Made by a program: the position numbers and the translations under genes. A DNA stretch of 64,000 nucleotides from assembly GCF_048595755.1 (NCBI RefSeq), contig NZ_CP184360.1, positions 2,604,001-2,668,000 of the forward strand, in the 5' to 3' direction. The notes under the pieces were generated by a model, which did no database searches, was not told the DNA's origin, and was given only the letters and a program-made list of their open reading frames with translations. Shown one piece after another: positions 49,835 to 63,556 of the stretch. This stretch comes from Luteococcus sp048595755 (GTDB taxonomy: Bacteria > Actinomycetota > Actinomycetes > Propionibacteriales > Propionibacteriaceae). Position 1 is the stretch's first letter, and each line of letters starts with the position of its first letter.

Positions 49835-50469
49835 CCTTGGGGTGGGGTGTCCAAGGCCCTCGGTGACAGGGCCCGATGAGCAGATGTGCGAATCGCGACG
49901 CGATTGTGTATGCTGATCCAGCTCTCGCAGCCACGGCCTCGGCCCGGCAAGCGGAGCACGGGCCACGATCGGCCACCCTCCCAAACTTTGGAAGCGGTGT
50001 TCGTCATGCCCGGGGAGGTCTTCGAATCCTCGATTTGAATCGATGAGACGAAGGATCTAAAGTTCTTCGAGCTGCAGGAAACAGCAGCCCAAAGAACTCC
50101 GAAAGTAAGAATGAAAAATTCTTCCTTTCGGAAATCCGAAGAAACACCTCGGTTTGACCAAGGTCAAGGACTTCGGTAAGTTTGATCGAGTCGCCCCAAG
50201 CGGATCTCACCTGGTGGTGGGTGGTGTGCGGGTCGCGCCCGGATCTTGAGAACTCAACAGCGTGTCTAAAGTCAATGCCTTATTTTTTCCCGTGCCATTG
50301 ATTGGATGTCTGCCGTCTTTGTGGTGGTGGGTGTTTGGTTGGTGGTTGGGTTTCTTTGAGTATGATTATTGATTGGAATGCCAGTTTTTGGTGTTCTTTG
50401 TCAGTGGTTGGATTCATTGTTGATTGACGACGTTCCTGCCTGCTTTGTGTGGGTGGGTGTCGATATTTT
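49835..50469 (+). promoter_or_regulatory. rRNA operon promoter and leader region
   Basis: This 635-bp gene-free stretch is visibly AT-richer than the surroundings. The best promoter is TTGACC (50154-50159) and TAAGTT (50177-50182) with a 17-bp spacer. A second possible -10 (TATGCT, about 49908) lies upstream. A hairpin GAAAGTAAGAAT/ATTCTTCCTTTC lies at about 50101-50130. Downstream are leader motifs (Thr-free, noncoding) such as TTGAGAACTCAACA before the 16S gene, likely antitermination and processing signals. Confidence 0.65.
50154..50182 (+). promoter_or_regulatory. Principal rRNA promoter
   Basis: TTGACC, a 17-bp spacer and TAAGTT. Consensus-like and about 290 bp before mature 16S rRNA. 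Confidence 0.7.
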
Positions 50470-55418
<4,949 letters not shown>

Positions 55419-55519
55419 CCTACAAAGATGTTACGCGTCCACTGTGTGGTTCCCGAGATACGGTCGGGAACCAACCCCCACCACCAGGTGGGTGTCTGGT
55501 TACGAGATATCTCCATAGT

Positions 55520-55638
55520 GTTTCGGTGGCCATGTCAAAAGGGAAACACCCGGTCCCATTCCGAACCCGGAAGTTAAGCCTTTTAGAGCCGATGGTACTG
55601 CAGGAGGGATCCTGTGGGAGACTAGGACGCCGCCGGAC
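55520..55638 (+). rRNA. rrf: 5S ribosomal RNA
   Basis: About 119 nt. The terminal stem GTTTCGGTGGC pairs with GCCGCCGGAC. The conserved CCCATTCCGAACCCGGAAG core is present. It lies about 100 bp after 23S. Confidence 0.94.
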
Positions 55639-55645
55639 TTATAAT

Positions 55646-55699
55646 ATTCACCCCTTCGGGAGTGTTCACTACGGTGACCACCATCCCGGAGGGGTGAAT
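55646..55699 (+). terminator. rRNA operon terminator hairpin
   Basis: ATTCACCCCTTCGGGA pairs with TCCCGGAGGGGTGAAT across a loop that itself has a small GTG-TCAC/GTGA-CAC stem. It lies 8 bp after the 5S gene. 55700-55976 holds no other gene, only the mqo upstream region. Confidence 0.75.
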
Positions 55700-55856
55700 T
55701 ACGTTCACGACCAGTTTCCCATCCAGGCCCGCCACGGCAGGGGAGTACGACGTGCGGTCTGACCATTGGCTGCTGGTCTGGTGCCTTGCCGCAGCGCGGT
55801 CTTCCGACTGGTGCCGGGGCTCGGAACGGAATAGTGTTGTGGAAGCCCTGGGCCGT

Positions 55857-55874
55857 AGGTGCGTCGACGCACCT
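55857..55874. promoter_or_regulatory. 18-bp perfect palindrome upstream of mqo
   Basis: AGGTGCGTCGACGCACCT is a perfect palindrome, 103 bp before the mqo start. It is a candidate regulator dimer site. Confidence 0.45.
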
Positions 55875-55976
55875 TGCAGTCATCGGGGTTGCGCGATGAC
55901 GTACGAGACACTCGTCTGGCTATAGGCGGAGCACGTTGGCATCGGGCCCGGATACAGGTATTCGTGAGGAGAAGTT

Positions 55977-57527
55977 GTGGCGTTCGGTAAGCGCAAGCCC
56001 AGCAGGTGGCCCGTTGAGGCCGAGGAAGTTGACGTCGCCCTCATCGGTGGCGGTGTCCTGAGTGCCACGATCGGTTTGATTCTGCACCGTCTGCAGCCTG
56101 ACTGGAAGATCGTCGGCTACGAGCGTCTGTCGAAGGTTGCGAAGGAATCGTCGAACCCGTGGAACAACGCTGGTACGGGCCATGCCGGCCTATGCGAGCT
56201 GAACTACACGCGTGAGAACCCCGACGGCTCGATGAACAACACCAAGCCGATCGAGATCAACGAGCAGTTCCAGCAGACTCGTCAGCTCTGGGCCCGCATG
56301 GTGGAGATGGGCATCCTGGGTCTGCCCGAGACCTTCGTCAACAAGTGCCCCCACATGTCCTTCGTGCGCGGCGAGGACGACGTGGACTTCCTGCGTCGCC
56401 GCTGGGAGAGCCTGCGCGACAACCCGCTCTTCGCTGCGATGGAGTTCAGCGACGACCACGAGAAGATCCGCGAGTGGGCTCCCATGCTGGTCGAGGGTCG
56501 CGATCCCAATGAGAAGATCGCCGTGACCTACGATCCCACCGGGACCGACGTCGACTTCGGCTCAATCACCACCCAGATCTTCAACTACCTGGCCTTCCAT
56601 GGCGTCAATGTCGAGACCTCCCAGGAGGTCACCGACCTGAAGCAGAACACCGATGGCACCTGGACCCTACGCATCGTCGACCGTGGCGAGTTCGGTGGCA
56701 AGAAGGGTACGGAGAAGTTCGTCCGCGCCAAGTTCGTCTTCAACGGCGCCGGCGGCTGGGGTCTCAAGATGCTCCAGAAGGCGGGCATTCCCGAGGTGGC
56801 CGGTTACGCCTTGTTCCCGGTGACCGGTGCCTTCATGTCCACCGATGATCCGTCCGTGGTGGACCAGCACAAGGTGAAGGTCTACGCCAAGCCGCCGGTG
56901 GGTGCCCCGCCGATGTCGAACCCGCACATGGATGCCCGTGTCATCAACGGCAGCCGCTCGGTGCTCTTCGGTCCCTATGCCGGCATCGATCCTCGATTCC
57001 TGAAGTACGGCTCGCTGCTGGACATGCCCAAGATGATCCGCACCGACAACATCGGTGCCGTGCTGAACGTGGCCAAGGACAATGTGCCGCTGATCAAGAT
57101 GCTGGCCACCATGATCTTCATGACCCCGGCCCAGAAGCTTGCCGAGATGCGTGCCTTCGCGCCGAATGCCAGCATCGAGGACTGGCACATGATCAAGGCC
57201 GGCCAGCGTGCCCAGATCATCAAGACCGACGCCAATGGCAAGGGTGGTTCGCTGCAGTTCGGCACCGAGGTGCTGACCTCGGCCGACGGCACCCTGGGCG
57301 CCGTGCTGGGTGCCTCGCCTGGCGCCTCGACTGCCGTGCCGATCGTGCTTGACGTCCTCAAGCGCTGCTTCCCCGACAAGATGGGGGAGTGGGAGCCGCG
57401 CTTCAAGGAGATGATTCCCTCGTACGGTGAGAAGCTGTCCGAAGATCCGGACCGCGCCTACGAGGTCATGTCCAAGACCGCCGAGGTGCTCAAGCTCCAC
57501 AAGCCGGTCAAGGTCAACAAGGCCTGA
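55977..57527 (+). CDS. mqo: Malate:quinone oxidoreductase
   Basis: A 516-residue FAD-dependent enzyme oxidising malate to oxaloacetate and passing electrons to quinone at the membrane. It has the FAD motif Leu-Ile-Gly-Gly-Gly-Val-Leu-Ser-Ala-Thr, Asn-Asn-Ala-Gly-Thr-Gly-His-Ala-Gly-Leu-Cys-Glu-Leu-Asn-Tyr-Thr, Val-Phe-Asn-Gly-Ala-Gly-Gly-Trp-Gly and Phe-Gly-Pro-Tyr-Ala-Gly. GTG 55977 follows GAGGAGA. It is monocistronic, bounded by the rRNA terminator and its own hairpin. It completes fumarate to oxaloacetate with fumC. Confidence 0.95.
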   Translation: MAFGKRKPSRWPVEAEEVDVALIGGGVLSATIGLILHRLQPDWKIVGYERLSKVAKESSNPWNNAGTGHAGLCELNYTRENPDGSMNNTKPIEINEQFQQTRQLWARMVEMGILGLPETFVNKCPHMSFVRGEDDVDFLRRRWESLRDNPLFAAMEFSDDHEKIREWAPMLVEGRDPNEKIAVTYDPTGTDVDFGSITTQIFNYLAFHGVNVETSQEVTDLKQNTDGTWTLRIVDRGEFGGKKGTEKFVRAKFVFNGAGGWGLKMLQKAGIPEVAGYALFPVTGAFMSTDDPSVVDQHKVKVYAKPPVGAPPMSNPHMDARVINGSRSVLFGPYAGIDPRFLKYGSLLDMPKMIRTDNIGAVLNVAKDNVPLIKMLATMIFMTPAQKLAEMRAFAPNASIEDWHMIKAGQRAQIIKTDANGKGGSLQFGTEVLTSADGTLGAVLGASPGASTAVPIVLDVLKRCFPDKMGEWEPRFKEMIPSYGEKLSEDPDRAYEVMSKTAEVLKLHKPVKVNKA

Positions 57528-57540
57528 GCCTGAGTCTGCT

Positions 57541-57576
57541 GAATGGGCGTCGCACCAGTCGGTGTGGCGCCCATTC
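57541..57576 (+). terminator. Hairpin terminator after mqo
   Basis: GAATGGGCG pairs with CGCCCATTC, with an inner CGCACC/GGTGTG stem. Confidence 0.75.
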
Positions 57577-57607
57577 GGCGTGTTCGTGGACCCACGAAGG
57601 GCTAGGC

Positions 57608-57621
57608 TTGTAGCACTACAA
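57608..57621. promoter_or_regulatory. Inverted repeat, likely GntR operator
   Basis: TTGTAG-CA-CTACAA overlaps the end of a TAGGCT -10-like element (57603-57608) and precedes the GntR gene by 16 bp, suiting autorepression. Confidence 0.5.
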
Positions 57622-57637
57622 ACAGGGGAGAGCAATC

Positions 57638-57997
57638 GTGACGGAGCAGGCATTCGTCCTCACGGTGGACCAGGACTCATCGGTACCGCCCTACGAGCAG
57701 ATCGTCGCGGGGGTGGTCCGGGCGCGCCAGGACGGCCGCCTGGTCGCCGGGGCCAAGCTCCCGACGGTGCGTGCCCTGGCCGCCCAGCTCGGGGTGGCGA
57801 CCAATACCGTCGCGAAGGCCTACCGGCAGCTCGAGGCAGAGGGGCACGTCCGCACCGAGGGGCGTCGGGGGACCACCGTGCAGGACCTGGGACATCACGA
57901 CGAGGTCTCCCGCGCCGCCGCCATGTTGGTGAGCACCGCGCGTCGTCACCGGCTCTCAGTCGACGACGTCCAGGGCCTGATCCGCAGCATGTGGTGA
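57638..57997 (+). CDS. GntR family regulator (YtrA-like)
   Basis: A 119-residue short GntR protein. It starts Val-Pro-Pro-Tyr-Glu-Gln-Ile-Val, followed by the winged HTH Leu-Pro-Thr-Val-Arg-Ala-Leu-Ala-Ala-Gln-Leu-Gly-Val-Ala-Thr-Asn-Thr-Val-Ala-Lys-Ala-Tyr. Only a short helical tail follows, as in the YtrA subfamily. GTG 57638 follows AGGGGAG. No ABC transporter lies beside it, which is unusual for YtrA-type proteins. It is convergent with the decayed glgX-like gene (1-bp gap). Confidence 0.9.
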   Translation: MTEQAFVLTVDQDSSVPPYEQIVAGVVRARQDGRLVAGAKLPTVRALAAQLGVATNTVAKAYRQLEAEGHVRTEGRRGTTVQDLGHHDEVSRAAAMLVSTARRHRLSVDDVQGLIRSMW

Positions 57998-57998
57998 A

Positions 57999-59276
57999 TC
58001 AACCCTGCGGGTATTCGATCAGCACCACCACGCTCCACGGGTGGACCACGTACTCGTCATCGATGATCGTGGCCTCGGATTCTGGCCAGCAACACGAGTC
58101 CGGCTCGGCGTGATGGGCCGTGTCGATCACGCGTCGCCACCGGCTGGTTGATTGTGCCGCCGGCACCGCGAACCTCACCTGGTGGGGCTCACGACGGTGG
58201 GGTTGGTGTCTTCCGGGCAATGAGCCGTCCCGAAGTTGTCGTGGTAGCGCCACTGCGGTTCGTCGGGATCGACCGGCAGGGCAGTGGGGGCATTGCTGGA
58301 CAGCATCGCCCAGTTGTTCCACAGGCGCGGACCGCGTCCCGGTAACGGCCATTCCATTCGCCCCATCCGGTGGGGAAGTTGCCGACCTCATAACCCCACA
58401 GGTCCCATGCCTCGGCCACCACCTCGACCTCTCGCTCGGCCGCCATCTGCTCGATGTCCACCAGGAGGGGATGGTCGTCGAAGAAGTGCCGCTGGCGTCC
58501 CCAGTCGTCGCGCTCGGCATGGTCTGGTTGGCGTCCCAGGACGGGGGCCAGATCCAAGCGGAAACCGTCGACGCCCATCGTGTCCGCCCAATGGGCGAGG
58601 GAATCGAGGACCAGGCGGCGCACCACCGGTCGGGAGGCATTCAGCTGGTTCGAGCAGCCAGTGGCACCGTCCACCAACCGGTGGTCGGGGGTCAGCAATC
58701 CAAGGTGGTGAAGCCCATCTCCTTCAAGTGGGGGGCCAGCAGGGCTGCACCCGCATAGGTGCCTCGAAGGTGGTCGGGAACGCCGAGCAGCGCCGACGAC
58801 GGGTGCGCGGACAGGCTCTTGACATGGGCCTCGTAGATCGCCGTGTCCTGCGGCGCCAACCGCGGGCGAGAGCCGGTGTCGGTCTGGTCGATGACGACGA
58901 TGCCCTTGGGCGCCCATCGTGCGGTGTCGAAGTTCCTCCGCGGTTGGCCGTGGTAGTCCTCGCCGCCGGTGCCGAACCTCCCGTCGTCGAAGCCGTCTGC
59001 GAAGACTTCCTCGTCGGAGAGGAATCCGGCGTCACTGCCTCCCGGAGCCCATTCACCGACGCTGGGCCAATTGGGCCCCGAGACACGAAACCCGTAGTGG
59101 GAGCCGTGTTGGACGCCTTGAAACTGGCCCCGCCAGGCGCCGTCGTCGCCGCGGGCCAGGTCGATGCCGCGCAGCGCTGCCTGCCCGGTGGGCTCGGCGA
59201 AGAATTCCAGCCGGACTCGGGTGGCCGCGGGTGCGTGGACGGCGAAGGTGGTGTGCCCTCCGCACCTGACCGATAA
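57999..59276 (-). pseudogene. Decayed glycogen debranching enzyme (GlgX-like)
   Basis: Pieces of one GH13 debranching enzyme lie in several frames. The first piece (about 59276-58692) has a CBM48-like start without a start codon (Gly-His-Thr-Thr-Phe-Ala-Val-His-Ala-Pro), then Tyr-Glu-Ala-His-Val-Lys-Ser-Leu and Gly-Thr-Tyr-Ala-Gly, ending at TGA 58692. The second (about 58690-58300) has Asn-Gln-Leu-Asn, Met-Gly-Val-Asp-Gly-Phe-Arg-Leu-Asp-Leu and Glu-Ala-Trp-Asp-Leu. Two more shifted pieces form the C-terminus. About 150 residues between the first two pieces are missing, so an internal deletion adds to the frameshifts. It is a nonfunctional relic. Confidence 0.75.
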
Positions 59277-59309
59277 GCTACATTATGACAATATGCGACA
59301 ACTTGGCCC

Positions 59310-59720
59310 TCACTTGTCCCTCACCCACTCCCGGGCCACCGCCACCGATCCGATGGCCTCTCCCTTCTCATCGGTTACCACTGCGAAGGTCATTTCCACA
59401 TAGGCCGACGATCCGTCCGGACGCAGCGCCTTGGTGCGGCGAGCCTTGCCGTCGGAGCTCAGCCGCCCCTGGTCCATGGCTCGCTCGAAACCCGCGTCGT
59501 GGGCCGCCCGCAGACGCTCGGGGATCATCACCGAGACGCTCTCCCCCAGCACGTCCTGGGTGCGATGGCCGAACAGCTGTTCACAGTGACGATTCCAGAA
59601 GACGATTCGCCCCTGCCGATCGATGGCGATGATCGCGTCGCCAGCCTGGTTCGCCGCCTGAGCCACCAGGCCATCGGGCCAAGGAAGCTCGAGGGGTGCT
59701 GATGCATTTGTCTGGTCCAT
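59310..59720 (-). CDS. Single PAS-domain protein
   Basis: 136 residues, almost entirely one PAS fold (about 15-130): Ala-Gly-Asp-Ala-Ile-Ile-Ala-Ile-Asp-Arg-Gln-Gly-Arg-Ile, Phe-Trp-Asn-Arg-His-Cys-Glu, Leu-Gly-Glu and Val-Ala-Arg-Glu. No output domain is attached, so it would bind a ligand or another protein. TAGCGT is exactly 6 nt before ATG 59720, suggesting a leaderless mRNA. It lies directly upstream of the glgX relic on the same strand. Confidence 0.85.
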   Translation of the reverse strand: MDQTNASAPLELPWPDGLVAQAANQAGDAIIAIDRQGRIVFWNRHCEQLFGHRTQDVLGESVSVMIPERLRAAHDAGFERAMDQGRLSSDGKARRTKALRPDGSSAYVEMTFAVVTDEKGEAIGSVAVAREWVRDK

Positions 59721-59825
59721 GCCACCACGCTAGATGGCCCCGCCTGGGCTGCCCAGCCCCGACGAGCGATTTTGTCATGCGTTTCCCATGCTGGACTGCC
59801 CACGGGTTCCCGCTACGGTTGAGGA

Positions 59826-60638
59826 GTGAGCGGATACTTCTCGATGGGCAACGATCTTCGCGACCACTGGTTCAAGATCGGTCGGACCGAGGTGGGCAGC
59901 ACCCTGTTCGTCGTGGGTGCGGTGATCATCTCGTGGCTCGTCGCGGCAGGCGCCCCCGCGTGGCCGGCGATGGCCGCGTTCAGCCCCGACGCCATCCTTG
60001 GCGGCCAGTTCTGGCGCTTGTTCACCTGGCCGCTGGCCAACGGCATCAGCCTGTGGAGTGCTCTCTACCTGTTCTTCTTCTGGATCTTCGGCACCGAGCT
60101 GGAAAGCGGCCTGGGCAAGAAGCGAATGGCCACCCTGCTCGTGGGCGTGTGGGCCGCGCTCACCATTGCGTCCTTGCTGGTCGGGTTGGCACTGGGCTCT
60201 GGGACCCTGCTGGCCGGATTCGGCATGATCCAGTTCATCATCCTGCTGCTGTGGATCGCCGAATACCCCAACCGGCCCTTCTTCTTCAACATCCCGGCCT
60301 GGGTCATCGGTGCCGTCCTGGTCGCCGTGCAGTTGCTGTCCATGATCGGCGCGCGCGACCTCGTCGGGCTGCTTGGCATGCTGCTCGCCTTCGCCCTGGT
60401 GGCCGTGCTGGCCCGCCGTCTCGGCCTGTTGCGCGACCAGAAGTGGATCCCCGGCGCCCGTGCGTCGCGCCCTACGCGTCCATCGAAGGTGCAGAAGGCG
60501 CAGGCGAAGCAGCGTGAACAGCGGGCCAAGGACGACGCTCGCCTCAACGCATTGCTCGACCAGATCAGTGAGCGTGGCATGGACTCACTGACCCCCGCCC
60601 AGCGTCGTGAGCTGATGAAGTTGCGCAACCGGCGCTGA
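59826..60638 (+). CDS. Rhomboid-like membrane protein, catalytic serine motif absent
   Basis: A 270-residue protein with about six membrane segments between residues 22 and 200 and the rhomboid-like Phe-Trp-Arg-Leu-Phe-Thr-Trp-Pro and Phe-Gly-Thr-Glu-Leu-Glu motifs. The serine protease Gly-x-Ser-Gly motif is replaced by Ala-Gly-Phe-Gly-Met-Ile. No later catalytic His is evident. The hydrophilic C-terminus (200-270) ends in Leu-Asp-Gln-Ile-Ser-Glu-Arg-Gly-Met-Asp-Ser-Leu-Thr-Pro-Ala-Gln-Arg, a DUF6576-like helical tail. Probably an inactive scaffold. TACGGT is exactly 6 nt before GTG 59826. Confidence 0.8.
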   Translation: MSGYFSMGNDLRDHWFKIGRTEVGSTLFVVGAVIISWLVAAGAPAWPAMAAFSPDAILGGQFWRLFTWPLANGISLWSALYLFFFWIFGTELESGLGKKRMATLLVGVWAALTIASLLVGLALGSGTLLAGFGMIQFIILLLWIAEYPNRPFFFNIPAWVIGAVLVAVQLLSMIGARDLVGLLGMLLAFALVAVLARRLGLLRDQKWIPGARASRPTRPSKVQKAQAKQREQRAKDDARLNALLDQISERGMDSLTPAQRRELMKLRNRR

Positions 60639-60723
60639 CTTGCCCTCGCGCTCCCCCCAGCTTGCGCTTGGGGCGTACTTGGTTGGGGCAGACATCCGCC
60701 CCAGCTCTCGCTAGATTGGCGGG

Positions 60724-62985
60724 GTGAGCAACACCGAGCCCAAGGCCCCAGTGACCGCAGCGGAGGCAAGCCAGACCGACGAGGTGACCGCGGAGGGAAC
60801 CCCGTTGGAGGACATCCTTCCCGAGACCAGTTTCGAGCAGCAGCGCTTTGCGGCCCGCCCTCCGATGGTGCGCCCCAAGGCCACTCGTCACCGCAAGGGC
60901 CGCGCCACCAGCCCGTTGACCCCACCTTTCGAGGCCGACGGCCGTAACCGTGCCTATGTGGACTGGCTCGAGAGCCAGTCCATGCTGCACGATGCGACCA
61001 CGGTGGCCCGTCAGCTGGCCGGCAGCCACCAGATGTGGTCCAACCCCTTCGCCGCCCCTGACCCCCGCGCGGCCCTGCAGACGGCTTCGGTGTGGTTCAC
61101 CGCCTATCCCCTCAGCATGATCACCGAGAACGGCCAGTCCTTCCTGGGGGCCCTCGGGTCCGAGGAGCTGTGGGAGGTCTTCGAACAGATCGGGATCGAC
61201 GCGATCCACACCGGCCCGGTGAAGCTCGCCGGCGGTCTCAGCGGCTGGAAGCCCACCCCCAGCGTCGATGGGCACTTCGACCGCATCAGCATGGCCATCG
61301 ACCCTGTCTTCGGCACCGAGGCCGAGTTCCGCACCATGTGCGAGAACGCAGCCCGCCACCACGGCACGATCATCGACGACATCATTCCCGGTCACACTGG
61401 CAAGGGCGCAGACTTCCGGCTGGCCGAGCTGAACTACCACGACTACCCCGGCATTTACCACATGATCGACATCCCCGAGGAGGCCTGGCATCTGCTGCCC
61501 GAAGTGCCTCCCGGCAAGGATGCGGTCAACCTGGATGCCGCGTCCGAACATGCCCTCTCCGAGGCCGGTTACATCATCGGAGAGCTGCAGCGCGTCATCT
61601 TCTACGAGCCGGGCGTCAAGGAGACCAACTGGTCAGTGACCCCCGAGATCTACGACTACAAGGGCGTCAAGCGTCGCTGGGTCTACCTGCACTACTTCAA
61701 GGACGGCCAGCCGTCGATCAACTGGCTCGACCCGACCTTTGCCGGCATGCGCCTGGTGATGGGCGACGCGCTGCACTCACTGCTCGACCTCGGGTCGGGC
61801 GGCCTGCGACTGGACGCCAACGGCTTCCTGGGCGTGGAGAAGTCGGTCGACCAGGCCCCCGCCTGGAGCGAGGGGCATCCGCTGAGCCAGGCCGCCAACC
61901 AGCTGATCGGCTCCATGGTGCGCAAGGTGGGTGGCTTCACCTTCCAGGAGCTGAACCTGGGAATGGACGACATCAAGAACACCTCGGGCGTCGGCCCGGA
62001 CCTCAGCTACGACTTCGTCACGCGCCCTGCCTACCAGTACGCGATGGCCACGGGAGACACCGAGTTCCTGCGTCTCACGCTGCGTGAGAGCGCGCAGATC
62101 GGCATCGACCAGGCCTCCTTGGTGCACGCCCTGCAGAACCACGACGAGCTCACCTATGAGCTGGTCCACTTCGCCAACAACCACAAGGACGACACCTACC
62201 ACCTGGACGGCCGCGACTGGACTGGTGCCGACATGGCCGAGCACATCCGCGAGACCATGCGCCAGCACCTCACCGGCGATGCCGGGCCCTACAACGCGGT
62301 CTTCACCCAGAACGGGATCGCCTGCACCACCACCTCGGTGATCGCCGCAAGCCTGGGGATCACCGACCTCTCGGAGGTCGGCGAATCCGAGGTCAAGCGC
62401 ATCACGAATGCCCACCTGCTGCTGTGCATGTACAACGCCTGGCAGCCGGGCGTCTTCGCGCTGTCCGGTTGGGACCTGGTGGGCGCACTCCCCCTGGATC
62501 GCAAGCAGGTCTCGGCCCTCATCGAGGCGGGAGACACCCGGTGGATCGAGCGGGGCGCCTACGACCTGCTGGGTTCGAGTCCGGACGCCACGGTCTCCCA
62601 GTCGGGAATGCCCCGCGCCACCTCCCTGTACGGTTCGCTGCCCGAACAGCTCGCCAGCCAGAACTCCTTCGCCACGCGACTGGCTCAGATCCTCAAGATC
62701 CGAAAGCGCAACGGCATCGCTTCGGCCGAGCTCGTCGACACCCCCGACGTCGCCCACAAGGCACTGTTGGTGATGGTCAACCGACTCGAGATCGGTGCCA
62801 CCCAGATCACCGCGCTGAACTTCGGCCCGGAACGGCTCAGTGCCCGGGTGCAGTCCGACCAGATCCCCGAAGGACGCGTCTTCGACCTGTCCACCCGCCG
62901 CAAGGTCGACAACGTCGATGCCCTGGGCGGTTTCACCGTGACCCTGCCTCCCTTCGGTGGCATGGCCATGATCGTTCGGGAATGA
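60724..62985 (+). CDS. GH13 family enzyme, trehalose-synthase/maltosyltransferase-like
   Basis: A 753-residue cytosolic glycoside hydrolase. A 90-residue N-terminal extension precedes a GH13 barrel. Region I is Asp-Asp-Ile-Ile-Pro-Gly-His-Thr-Gly. The nucleophile Asp lies in Gly-Gly-Leu-Arg-Leu-Asp-Ala-Asn-Gly-Phe and the acid/base Glu in Phe-Thr-Phe-Gln-Glu-Leu-Asn. Asn-His-Asp-Glu is present. It resembles maltose alpha-D-glucosyltransferases that interconvert maltose and trehalose, but the barrel is divergent and the substrate is unproven. TAGATT is exactly 6 nt before GTG 60724. Confidence 0.82.
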   Translation: MSNTEPKAPVTAAEASQTDEVTAEGTPLEDILPETSFEQQRFAARPPMVRPKATRHRKGRATSPLTPPFEADGRNRAYVDWLESQSMLHDATTVARQLAGSHQMWSNPFAAPDPRAALQTASVWFTAYPLSMITENGQSFLGALGSEELWEVFEQIGIDAIHTGPVKLAGGLSGWKPTPSVDGHFDRISMAIDPVFGTEAEFRTMCENAARHHGTIIDDIIPGHTGKGADFRLAELNYHDYPGIYHMIDIPEEAWHLLPEVPPGKDAVNLDAASEHALSEAGYIIGELQRVIFYEPGVKETNWSVTPEIYDYKGVKRRWVYLHYFKDGQPSINWLDPTFAGMRLVMGDALHSLLDLGSGGLRLDANGFLGVEKSVDQAPAWSEGHPLSQAANQLIGSMVRKVGGFTFQELNLGMDDIKNTSGVGPDLSYDFVTRPAYQYAMATGDTEFLRLTLRESAQIGIDQASLVHALQNHDELTYELVHFANNHKDDTYHLDGRDWTGADMAEHIRETMRQHLTGDAGPYNAVFTQNGIACTTTSVIAASLGITDLSEVGESEVKRITNAHLLLCMYNAWQPGVFALSGWDLVGALPLDRKQVSALIEAGDTRWIERGAYDLLGSSPDATVSQSGMPRATSLYGSLPEQLASQNSFATRLAQILKIRKRNGIASAELVDTPDVAHKALLVMVNRLEIGATQITALNFGPERLSARVQSDQIPEGRVFDLSTRRKVDNVDALGGFTVTLPPFGGMAMIVRE

Positions 62986-63000
62986 TTGCGGCAACCAACT

Positions 63001-63046
63001 GACACGGCCCGCTCCCCCATCGCGTCGGGGGTGCGGGCCGTGTCAC
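63001..63046. terminator. Bidirectional terminator after the GH13 gene
   Basis: TGACACGGCCCGC and GCGGGCCGTGTCA with an inner CCCCC/GGGGG form a long stem between convergent genes. Confidence 0.85.
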
Positions 63047-63061
63047 GTCGCCAGGCCTTGG

Positions 63062-63430
63062 TCAGGTGGCTCCCATGCCGGAGAGCAGCATGATGGCCAG
63101 TACCGGAGTGCAGGCGCCCAGCGCCAGCGCCCAGACACCGCGGCTGTAGCCCAACGGACGCCGCGCAAAATGGATGCCGGCAGCAACCGCGACCACCGCG
63201 AGGACCGCGGCCAGCACATAGAGCCCCACACCCGTCACCATCCAGGACTTCGCGGCCTGACCCGCGGCCGTCTCGGGAATCTCGTCGAGCCGGGGAATCG
63301 GGCCGGGTATGCGGGCCAGGGCCAGGTAACCCTTGAACAGGACGCCTGAGGCCACCGTCGTGGCAACCACCGCCGCGGCACCCACGACCACGGCCCACCG
63401 GCCCTCAGTCTGCTGTTCGCGCTGGCTCAT
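63062..63430 (-). CDS. Three-span membrane protein, unknown
   Basis: 122 residues with hydrophobic segments at about 13-32, 65-85 and 98-117 and a polar Pro/Glu stretch between the first two (Arg-Ile-Pro-Gly-Pro-Ile-Pro-Arg-Leu-Asp). ATG 63430 follows GGTGAGG. No family is recognised. It is divergent from the DUF445 gene. Confidence 0.6.
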   Translation of the reverse strand: MSQREQQTEGRWAVVVGAAAVVATTVASGVLFKGYLALARIPGPIPRLDEIPETAAGQAAKSWMVTGVGLYVLAAVLAVVAVAAGIHFARRPLGYSRGVWALALGACTPVLAIMLLSGMGAT

Positions 63431-63556
63431 TGGTTGTCCTCACCTCATGATCATGCCCGGCGTGCGCACGCCGCGCACACCGACGCACAGCCTAGCCTGC
63501 TGCCACCGCACGAGCGGTGGACGGGCCGAGTTGGGGCGATGGTCCACACTGGTGGG

